A DNA stretch of 5,037 nucleotides from Thermodesulfatator sp. (lineage in GTDB: Bacteria > Desulfobacterota > Thermodesulfobacteria > Thermodesulfobacteriales > Thermodesulfobacteriaceae), in contig JALWCD010000016.1 of the NCBI GenBank assembly GCA_027036915.1, positions 1-5,037 on the forward strand. The letters are read 5' to 3'. Made by a program: the position numbers and the translations under genes. Numbering within the stretch: position 1 is the stretch's first letter; each line of letters opens with the position of its first letter. The notes below the pieces were generated by a model that saw nothing but the letters and a program-made list of their open reading frames with translations, was not told the DNA's origin and searched no databases. This document shows, one piece after another, positions 1-5,037 of the stretch.

Positions 1-2225
1 TCCTTGGCCTCATGGAGGATAACCCGCGGAAGATCTCCGGGTCTTTCAGAGAAAAACCGAAAGGCCGGACGCCCCCGGGAGAGAGCCTTCAGAGTTTCAG
101 CGTAAAAGGAAAGGGCCTCCCGGGCTTCTCCCCGCAAGCGGTGATAGACGGCCCGGAGATAATAGCGATCCACACAGTCGGGAAATACCTCCTCAAGGCG
201 CGGAAGCACCTCCCCGGCCTCGCGAAGCCGGCGTCCCCGGAGAAGAAGGTATATGAAACCGGAAAGGACCTCCGGATCCCGGGGATGGCGGAGGAGGAGA
301 TCCCGGTAAAAGGAAAGGGCCTCCCGATAACGGCTAAAGGTCCGTTTCTCACCCTTGGCGTTTATCATGAATCCGGAAACGGGAAATACCCCGTCTTCCC
401 ACTCTACCTTCTCTTCCCTTTCCTTCTTCAGGATAAGAGGGGCTGCGGCCCGTGCTTGAAGCCGATTCTTCTCCTCCGGCAGGATCTCGTAATAGTCCAC
501 CGCCCCGCACCGGAGACACCTTACCTCCTCGGTAAGCTCCACCTCATCTTTCCCCACCGTCACCATCCGGGCCTCAAAGGGAAAATAATATCCGCAGGAG
601 AGACACCGAAGGGAGACAAGCACGGTGGGGGAGAAGGAGAGCTCGGGTTTGAGGACAAGCTGTTCCAGGAATTCCCTTTCCCTGCGGTAGACTTCCTCCT
701 CAATCCGTTTCAGATCGGGAAAATCCGGCTCAAAGAGACAGGCCTGAACCAGAAAACCTTCAGCCCAGAGAGGGGTAAGGGGGTGGATCCACTCCTTCAT
801 CTTCTCCCAGAGGGCCGGATGAGGGAAGAGCCGGGCGATATCGCTAAGGAGCATAAAATCCTTTCTCAAAAAATCCTCAAAGTTTTTCGCAAAATAGAGG
901 ACCACCTCCTCGGTGGGATAATGCGCCAGAACATAGGCCAGGGAGAGATGTTCCTTTTCACGCATAAGGGAAAAGACCCTTTCCCTCACCTCCGGCTCGG
1001 AGGCCAGTCTCTCCATGGCCTTCATAAGGTCATCCGCCAGATAGTCCCCCTCCACATAGTCCTCAAGATAGGCGAAAAGCTCGGGGAGGAAGGTCTTCCC
1101 GCAGGAGAGGGCCAGATCCACCCCGCGCTCGGCCGCCGGAAAATCCCCGCAAAAGACTTTCCGCAGGGCGTCCCGAACCTTTTTCTCAAATTCCGGATCC
1201 TTTTTAAGGCCCTCAAGGATCCTTTTTTTCAGAAACTCGTCCTCGGGAAAGGAAAGACGATCCCTTTCCAGATAAAGCTCAAGCGCCTCCTCCGGAGAAA
1301 GATTTTCCGGAAGACCGAGAAGACTTTTCCCCTCCCAGAGGGTGAGGATCAGGGACTGAAGGGTATAGACCACGCCCTCCGGGAGTTCCTTTTCACCCTC
1401 CGAAAGCTCAAGCAGGATCTCAAGGGCCCGAAAGATACGCCCCAGGCTCTCGGGTCTTTCCAGATGGCGCCTCAAATTTATCTCGCCCCGTCTGCGGATC
1501 ACCTCCTCCCGCAGAGCCCGGAACTCCCGGGCTATAGCATCACGTATCTCGAGCTCCTCTTTCTCATCCCGGGGCTCCCTCAAAATATGTTTCTTTTCCG
1601 GCGGCAGCTCCTCCACCACATCGTCTTCGGCAAAAAGCATTCCCTCAAACGCGGCCAGAAATTCCCCCAGGTGCCGGGGAAAATCCCGATAGACCCGTTT
1701 AAGCTCCTCCGGGTCCCCGGTCCGGAAGAATTCCACCCCGGAGAGATAGGCCTCCCAGGAAGGAATGGAATCCCCGGAAACCTCAGCAAAAAGCCGTATA
1801 TCCTCCGGAGAAAGTCTGGGGAGAACCTCCTCGAAAAACATGGCCGCAAGCTCCTGATTTTCAAAAACCCTTTCGAGAAGCGGAAAATCCTCCTCAAGAA
1901 GGCTCGGGAAAGATTTCAGCTGTAGAAGACTCCGAATTCCTGAAACAAGCCTTTCGCCTTTTTCCCGGGAAAGGTGCTTTACCAGGACTTCCGAAAGCTC
2001 TTCCTTGGCCTCTTCGGAAAAATTCTTCCCGTAGAGGAAAATGAGAAAAAGGATTTTGTCTTTCACCAGAAGATCGTTTTCCCGGGGAAGGACTCGGCGG
2101 ATGGCTTCCTCAAGCCTTTCGGGATAGATATCCTCCACCCGCTCAAGGGCCCACTTTCTCAAACACGGGCTTTCGTGAGCAAGTAGATCTTCCAGCTTTT
2201 CCCAGGGAATAAGAAGTTCACCCAT
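1..2225 (-). CDS. Large HEAT-like / zinc-ribbon / TPR repeat protein, C-terminus outside window
   Basis: I do not recognise a named gene. From the ATG at 2225-2223 the frame stays open for 741 codons and leaves the window at position 1, so the protein is longer than this. The only start is this ATG: AGGAGG lies 7 bases upstream and an in-frame stop sits at 2250-2252. Residues 1-40 look like a HEAT helix pair (LLAHESPCLRKWALERVE). Residues 202-250 are highly charged and may form a coiled coil. Residues about 400-480 are again helical and HEAT-like. Cys541, Cys544, Cys570 and Cys573 form Cx2C-x25-Cx2C, a probable zinc ribbon. Residues about 630-720 carry TPRs: REA recurs at 634, 668 and 702, exactly 34 residues apart, with Pro at 648 and 682. 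There is no signal peptide or membrane segment, so it is probably cytoplasmic. Such solenoids normally bind proteins; the partner is unknown. Translation and domain calls were made by eye; HEAT is the least certain. Confidence 0.88.
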   Translation of the reverse strand, partial: MGELLIPWEKLEDLLAHESPCLRKWALERVEDIYPERLEEAIRRVLPRENDLLVKDKILFLIFLYGKNFSEEAKEELSEVLVKHLSREKGERLVSGIRSLLQLKSFPSLLEEDFPLLERVFENQELAAMFFEEVLPRLSPEDIRLFAEVSGDSIPSWEAYLSGVEFFRTGDPEELKRVYRDFPRHLGEFLAAFEGMLFAEDDVVEELPPEKKHILREPRDEKEELEIRDAIAREFRALREEVIRRRGEINLRRHLERPESLGRIFRALEILLELSEGEKELPEGVVYTLQSLILTLWEGKSLLGLPENLSPEEALELYLERDRLSFPEDEFLKKRILEGLKKDPEFEKKVRDALRKVFCGDFPAAERGVDLALSCGKTFLPELFAYLEDYVEGDYLADDLMKAMERLASEPEVRERVFSLMREKEHLSLAYVLAHYPTEEVVLYFAKNFEDFLRKDFMLLSDIARLFPHPALWEKMKEWIHPLTPLWAEGFLVQACLFEPDFPDLKRIEEEVYRREREFLEQLVLKPELSFSPTVLVSLRCLSCGYYFPFEARMVTVGKDEVELTEEVRCLRCGAVDYYEILPEEKNRLQARAAAPLILKKEREEKVEWEDGVFPVSGFMINAKGEKRTFSRYREALSFYRDLLLRHPRDPEVLSGFIYLLLRGRRLREAGEVLPRLEEVFPDCVDRYYLRAVYHRLRGEAREALSFYAETLKALSRGRPAFRFFSERPGDLPRVILHEAK

Positions 2226-2319
2226 CTTTTTCCCTCCTGTAAAATCTATTCACAAAGGCTCTGAAAAAGTCCACCCTTCCCTATTCCCTCACAAAGAAAG
2301 GGAAATGTTATTTAGAGGT
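2226..2319 (-). other. 5' leader of the HEAT/TPR gene
   Basis: These 94 bases lie between the HEAT/TPR start codon and the IS-like terminal repeat at 2320. Apart from the Shine-Dalgarno site I see no ORF, no strong hairpin and no convincing -35/-10 pair. A weak TGGACT...TAGATT pair has a 19-base gap and would place transcription start inside the Shine-Dalgarno site. The promoter is therefore either non-canonical, in the IS debris to the right, or in this leader and unseen. Confidence 0.5.
2233..2238 (-). promoter_or_regulatory. Shine-Dalgarno site for the HEAT/TPR gene
   Basis: On the minus strand the sequence reads AGGAGG, then 7 bases, then ATG. This is a full match to the anti-Shine-Dalgarno sequence at near-ideal spacing. 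It decides the start, because no ATG, GTG or TTG lies between it and the in-frame stop at 2250-2252. Confidence 0.9.
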
Positions 2320-2345
2320 TGAACCGCCCCGGGATTGTCGGAAAG
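2320..2345 (+). repeat. Probable terminal inverted repeat of an IS3-family element (left end)
   Basis: The sequence begins TGAACCGCCCCGGG. It opens with TG and has the CCGCCCCGG block I associate with ends of some IS3-family (IS51-like) elements. Starting 8 bases after the repeat is an open frame that reads like the N-terminus of the matching OrfA, as expected for a left end. No reverse-complement partner is visible in the window, so the right end has been lost and no target duplication can be called. Family assignment is from memory of such ends. Confidence 0.55.
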
Positions 2346-2353
2346 TAAAAAGT

Positions 2354-2434
2354 GTGGAAGAAGCCCTGGATAGAGCAAAAAGATTTTCAAAAGAGGTTCG
2401 AGAAAGGGCGGTTCGGTTGGTTTTCGAGGCCTAG
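2354..2434 (+). pseudogene. IS3-family OrfA, N-terminal fragment (26 codons)
   Basis: From a GTG at 2354 the frame reads 26 codons to TAG at 2432-2434. It contains KRFSKEVRERAVRLVFEA, closely resembling the opening of IS3-family OrfA proteins (helix 1 of the DNA-binding domain, pattern KR[FY]-PEVRERAVR-V-E). The family is normally about 90-110 residues, so the rest of the helix-turn-helix and the leucine zipper are gone. Homology stops abruptly at the TAG, which marks a junction with foreign sequence. It lies just inside the TGAACCGCCCCGGG end, which supports one truncated element covering about 2320-2434. It is not functional. Confidence 0.72.
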
Positions 2435-2439
2435 AAGAA

Positions 2440-2464
2440 GCGTCCATTTCAAGAGTCCATTATA
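2440..2464 (-). repeat. Possible end of a second IS3-type element
   Basis: Read on the minus strand, the bases after the OrfB fragment are ATAATGGACTCTTGAAATGG followed by ACGC. A paired TGGAC...TGGAC arrangement close to the end of orfB resembles ends of several IS3-family elements. It sits between the OrfB relic and the oppositely oriented OrfA fragment, where such an end would be expected. No partner repeat is visible, so this is a suggestion only. Confidence 0.25.
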
Positions 2465-2651
2465 CCTGCCCCTTTTTTCTGCACGCCATCCGGGAGACTC
2501 TATGACTCCTAGCTTCCTCCAGGGTGTCAAATTCTTCCCGATCGAGAACTTCCTCCCGCATGGTACCATGGAAACTTTCCAGGTGGCCGTTGTCATAAGG
2601 CTGTCCCGGTGGAATGACTTCTTCCCGGATTTTTGCTCCAGTTTTTCTAAA
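2460..2651 (-). pseudogene. IS3-family OrfB (DDE transposase) C-terminal fragment
   Basis: The minus strand at about 2651-2508 encodes the last part of a DDE integrase core. It contains PPGQPYDNGHLESFHG followed by REEFDTLEEAR, the region holding the catalytic Glu (in HLESF) of IS3-family transposases (rve_3 region). The two catalytic Asp residues, which lie roughly 80-160 residues earlier in the family, are absent: the upstream sequence passes directly into OrfA-like codons. After EEAR the usual tail (an RPH-containing segment) is missing and 15 unrelated codons lead to TAA at 2462-2460. This is therefore an internally deleted and 3'-damaged relic, not an active enzyme. IS3 membership is firm; the subgroup is uncertain. 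Confidence 0.85.
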
Positions 2652-2670
2652 AATCTCGGTCAGGGTCTGG

Positions 2671-2754
2671 ATTTTCGAGTTCTTTTTCGGCAGGGAGGCG
2701 TTTTGAGCGAGCGTTTTTTTCCTTGAGGGCTTTGAGTTGTTTGGCTTCGGAGAA
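2671..2754 (-). pseudogene. IS3-family OrfA C-terminal (leucine-zipper) fragment
   Basis: The minus strand reads FSEAKQLKALKEKNARSKRL then PAEKELE, matching the IS3 OrfA tail pattern SEAKRLK-LEEENARLKRLLAEKELE that mediates OrfA/OrfAB oligomerisation. Ser and Pro replace expected Leu positions, a sign of decay. The homology then needs a shift into the frame used by the OrfB fragment (about 2675), so OrfA and the OrfB C-terminus are joined with most of OrfB deleted. The OrfA N-terminus with its helix-turn-helix is missing on the right, where plus-strand nuclease-like sequence begins within about 15 bases. The SEAK...EEN style differs from the OrfA fragment at 2354-2434, so at least two different elements contributed. 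Confidence 0.75.
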
Positions 2755-2765
2755 AAAATAGGGGG

Positions 2766-2974
2766 CAATCCAGAGGCTATACCCTGGAGAATGCGGCTTA
2801 CCGGGCCCTTACGGCTATTCTCAGGGAACATTTGAGGTCTAAGGCAGGTAAACATTTACGGCCATGCCCGGAGGGATGGTGAGCGTTTCCTCATTGTGGG
2901 GGAGGTTAAAACGCGCCCTTCAAAGAAAGAGATTTGACATCCTTCCGGTCTGGTCCTACGAATTCGAGGGCTAA
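2766..2974 (+). pseudogene. Remnant of a PD-(D/E)XK nuclease-like protein
   Basis: Three plus-strand pieces in successive frames follow the order of one family. Piece 1 (about 2766-2846) reads RGYTLENAAYRALTAILREH. Piece 2 (2848-2934) reads VNIYGHARRDGERFLIVGEV then KTRPSKKEI. Piece 3 (2933-2971) reads FDILPVWSYEFEG and ends at TAA 2972-2974. Proteins I recall with this layout, often long coiled-coil 'hypothetical' proteins of thermophiles, have a (D/N)-x-[FY]-G strand, then a GE-x-K catalytic strand, then a C-terminal strand ending in SYE-like residues. Here the E-x-K (EVK) is kept, but Asn replaces Asp. Sequence is missing at both frame changes and the N-terminal coiled coil is gone, cut near the IS relic. 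The native function is unknown and family identity is inferred by eye. Confidence 0.6.
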
Positions 2975-5037
2975 AGTTCCGCTAGGGGAGCCTTCCAGGC
3001 GGCCTTAAGTTCGGAGAGGGGTTCCTTCACCAGGTCGCGGCCAAGGCCGTCCCGGATGATGAGCTCCGGCTCGGCAATCACCTCCCCGATGAGGGCAAAG
3101 GTCGTCCCCTCCATGAGTTTCTCAAAGTCGCGTTTTTTCTCCCGGGGCACGGTGACTAAAATGCGGCTTGCGGACTCGGAAAAGAGGATGAAATCCGGCC
3201 GGCCGCAACCCTCATAGGGCACCGCCGAAAGATCCACGAAAAGCCCGTAGCCCCCGGAAAAGGCCTTCTCCGCCAGGGCCACGGCCAGCCCCCCGTCCGA
3301 GGCGTCGTGCGCCGAAGAGACCAGCCCGTAATAAATGGCATCCCTAAGCCGAAGGTACCGCACCCGCGCCTCATGAGCGTTAACCCGCGGAACCGTGGCC
3401 CCCACAAAGCCCCGGCTGGCATAGTATTCCGAGCCCCCGAGTTCGTCCCGCGTCATCCCCAGGATGTAAAGGAGATCCCCGGGGCGTTTCACATCCATGG
3501 TGCAGGCCCGCGTGACATCCGGCACCCGGGCCACCACCGAAAAGAGAAGGGTCGGAGGAACCGAGATCTTGAGGCTTCCGTCGGGAAGGATCACCCCTAC
3601 CCCGTAAGGGTTTTCCCCCTCCGGGTCAAGCCCCAGGGCCATGAGGTAGTCGTTTTTCATGGAGTCCTTTCCGGAGATGCAGGGGACCCCGTAGGCCAGG
3701 GTGAAATCGTGCACGGCGCGTGCCGCCCGCACAAGCTGGGCGAGCTTAAAGCGCCCATCCGGGGTCTTTTCGCTCTCTATGGGGTCGCACCAGCAGAAGT
3801 TGTCAAGCCCGGCCATGTGCTCAATGTCTCCCCCCACGCAGACCGCGTTCCGGATGGCCTCGTCAATGGCATTGGCCGCCATGAAATAAGTGTCTATATC
3901 GGAAAATTTGGGGCAGATCCCGTGGGCCACGGCGATGCCGTCCACACGGGAGAGATCCGGGCGCAGCACCGCGGCGTCACTCGGCCCGTCGTCGTTTGCT
4001 CCAGTAAGCGGCTTGACCACGCTCCCTCCCTGGACCTCGTGATCGTACTGCCGCACCACGTATTCCTTGGAGCAGACGTTAAGGCGGGAGAGCATCTCCT
4101 TTAATACCGCCCCGAGATCCTCGGGCTCGGGAAGGTCGGGTTCCTCGTGTTTGGGAGGGCTCCACTCGGCGAAAAGCTCCATCTGGGGCAGGCCCTCGTG
4201 GAGGAACTTAAGGGGGATGAGCCCCACGGTGCGCCCTTCATAGCGCAGATGGAAGTAGCCGGAGTCCGTGAAACGGCCCACCACCGTGGCCTCAACGTCC
4301 ATCTTCCGGGCAAGCTCAAGGAAACGCTCAATTTTATCGGGAGGCACGGCCACGGTCATGCGCTCCTGGCTTTCGGAAAGGAGGATCTCCCAGGGTTTGA
4401 GGCCCGGATACTTGAGCGGTGGCTTTTCCAGGTCAAGCTCCGCCCCGCCGGCCTCCCGGGCCATCTCGCCCACCGAGGAGGAAAGTCCCCCGGCTCCGTT
4501 GTCCGTGATGGAGGTGTAGAGGCACTCGTCCCGGGCGCGGAGCAGAAAGTCCGTCATCTTCTTCTGGGTGATGGGATCCCCGATCTGGACCGCGGTGGCC
4601 GGACTTCCCTCATGCAGGGCCTCGGAGGAGAAGGTGGCCCCGTGGATACCGTCCTTTCCGATCCTTCCTCCCACCATGACCACCAAGTCCCCGGGCCGGG
4701 CCCCCTTCTTCCAGGAGGGCTCGCCGCAGACCTCAAGAGGTAAAATCCCGCCGGTTCCGCAGTAGACCAAGGGTTTTCCTAAGTAGCGGGGATCAAAGAC
4801 GAGGGAGCCGTTTACCGTGGGGATCCCGCTCTGGTTTCCGCCGTGCTCCACCCCCTCGCGCACGCCCTCAAAGATCCGCCGGGGATGAAGGAGCCGGGGC
4901 GGGAGGGGTTTGTCCCAGTTCGGCGGGGCAAAGCAGAAGACATCGGTGTTGAAGACGAGAAGGGCGCCCTTTCCGGTGCCGAAGGGGTCGCGGTTCACCC
5001 CCACGATCCCGGTGAGGGCCCCGCCGTAAGGGTCAAG
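2971..5037 (-). CDS. purL: Phosphoribosylformylglycinamidine synthase, PurL synthetase subunit (N-terminus outside window)
   Basis: PurL converts FGAR, ATP and glutamine-derived ammonia to FGAM in cytosolic de novo purine synthesis; the small form works with PurQ (glutaminase) and PurS. The frame is open from the right edge to TAG at 2973-2971, giving 688 visible codons; the GTG at 5004 is internal, not the start. Visible-residue landmarks: LDPYGGALTG at 1-10 (Mg/ATP site motif), GGRIGKDGIHGATF at 123-136, TDNGAGGLSSSVGEMA at 178-193, LSESQERM at 220-227, HEVQGGSV at 333-340, AIDEAIRNAVCVGGD at 390-404, ISGKDSMKND at 454-463, HDASDGGLAVALAEK at 577-591. These are the paired AIRS-type N and C domains. 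No glutaminase domain follows, so this is not the E. coli fused type. The DPYGGALTGIVGVNRDPFGTG style recalls the roughly 1000-residue PurL of some Desulfobacterota, so several hundred residues may lie upstream. No purQ or purS is seen. Confidence 0.97.
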   Translation of the reverse strand, partial: LDPYGGALTGIVGVNRDPFGTGKGALLVFNTDVFCFAPPNWDKPLPPRLLHPRRIFEGVREGVEHGGNQSGIPTVNGSLVFDPRYLGKPLVYCGTGGILPLEVCGEPSWKKGARPGDLVVMVGGRIGKDGIHGATFSSEALHEGSPATAVQIGDPITQKKMTDFLLRARDECLYTSITDNGAGGLSSSVGEMAREAGGAELDLEKPPLKYPGLKPWEILLSESQERMTVAVPPDKIERFLELARKMDVEATVVGRFTDSGYFHLRYEGRTVGLIPLKFLHEGLPQMELFAEWSPPKHEEPDLPEPEDLGAVLKEMLSRLNVCSKEYVVRQYDHEVQGGSVVKPLTGANDDGPSDAAVLRPDLSRVDGIAVAHGICPKFSDIDTYFMAANAIDEAIRNAVCVGGDIEHMAGLDNFCWCDPIESEKTPDGRFKLAQLVRAARAVHDFTLAYGVPCISGKDSMKNDYLMALGLDPEGENPYGVGVILPDGSLKISVPPTLLFSVVARVPDVTRACTMDVKRPGDLLYILGMTRDELGGSEYYASRGFVGATVPRVNAHEARVRYLRLRDAIYYGLVSSAHDASDGGLAVALAEKAFSGGYGLFVDLSAVPYEGCGRPDFILFSESASRILVTVPREKKRDFEKLMEGTTFALIGEVIAEPELIIRDGLGRDLVKEPLSELKAAWKAPLAEL

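Noticed and set aside
12..1925. 637-codon plus-strand ORF as a real gene
   Set aside because: It is the exact antisense register of the HEAT/TPR gene, is full of Pro/Lys/Gly low-complexity sequence, has no domain and no Shine-Dalgarno site. The minus strand has a strong ribosome site, a clean start, zinc-ribbon cysteines and 34-residue TPR spacing.
2243..2273. TGGACT / TAGATT as a sigma-70 promoter for the HEAT/TPR gene
   Set aside because: The spacer is 19 bases, each box matches only 4 of 6, and transcription would start within the Shine-Dalgarno sequence.
2275..2310. TTCCCT...AGGGAA inverted repeat as a terminator
   Set aside because: The six-base stem spans a 16-base loop and is followed by no T-run. 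It lies upstream of a gene rather than after one.
2406..2416. GGGCGGTTCGG as the partner of the terminal repeat at 2320
   Set aside because: Only about nine bases resemble the reverse complement, and it lies within the OrfA coding fragment less than 100 bases from the end, so chance is likelier.
2352..2726. 124-codon plus-strand ORF across the IS relics
   Set aside because: Its frame is not the one encoding the OrfA-like KRFSKEVRERAVR, and its later part is antisense to the OrfB relic.
2460..2855. 131-codon minus-strand ORF as an intact small gene
   Set aside because: Only about residues 69-116 are homologous, to an OrfB tail. The part before about 2680 is out of frame with the OrfA tail, or antisense to the nuclease remnant.
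3307..4743. Plus-strand ORFs of 265 and 198 codons over purL
   Set aside because: They lie opposite purL, whose conserved motifs run throughout, and their translations match no family I know.

Overview
The window looks like a chromosomal segment of a GC-rich, probably thermophilic bacterium. Both long proteins are rich in Glu, Arg, Lys and Leu, and TTA/CTA/TCA codons are very rare in the left-hand gene. The PurL sequence resembles the form I associate with Desulfobacterota/Thermodesulfobacteriota-type lineages. That placement is inference; no rRNA or other marker gene is present.

Layout. Two long genes lie on the minus strand and both run off the window. At the left (1-2225) is the 5' part, 741 codons, of a large unnamed protein: an N-terminal alpha-helical/HEAT-like solenoid, a four-cysteine zinc-ribbon-like insert, then tetratricopeptide repeats. 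Its ATG is fixed by a strong Shine-Dalgarno sequence and an in-frame stop just upstream. Its C-terminus lies beyond position 1. At the right (2971-5037) is the 3' part, 688 codons, of purL, the synthetase subunit of phosphoribosylformylglycinamidine synthase in de novo purine synthesis. Its N-terminus lies beyond position 5037.

The roughly 745 bases between them hold no intact gene but are densely packed with debris. In order these are: a 94-base leader for the HEAT/TPR gene; an IS3-family terminal repeat with the first codons of an OrfA on the plus strand; a possible second IS end; minus-strand remains of a different IS3-type element (OrfB C-terminus and OrfA C-terminus, with most of OrfB deleted); and a plus-strand, twice-frameshifted remnant of a PD-(D/E)XK nuclease-like protein whose stop codon overlaps the purL stop tail to tail.

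The two intact genes show no functional connection. The intergenic region reads as an insertion hot spot where at least two IS3-family elements landed, rearranged and decayed, taking an accessory nuclease-like gene with them. I see no RNA gene, CRISPR array or convincing new defence system. The most interesting intact object is the HEAT/zinc-ribbon/TPR protein.
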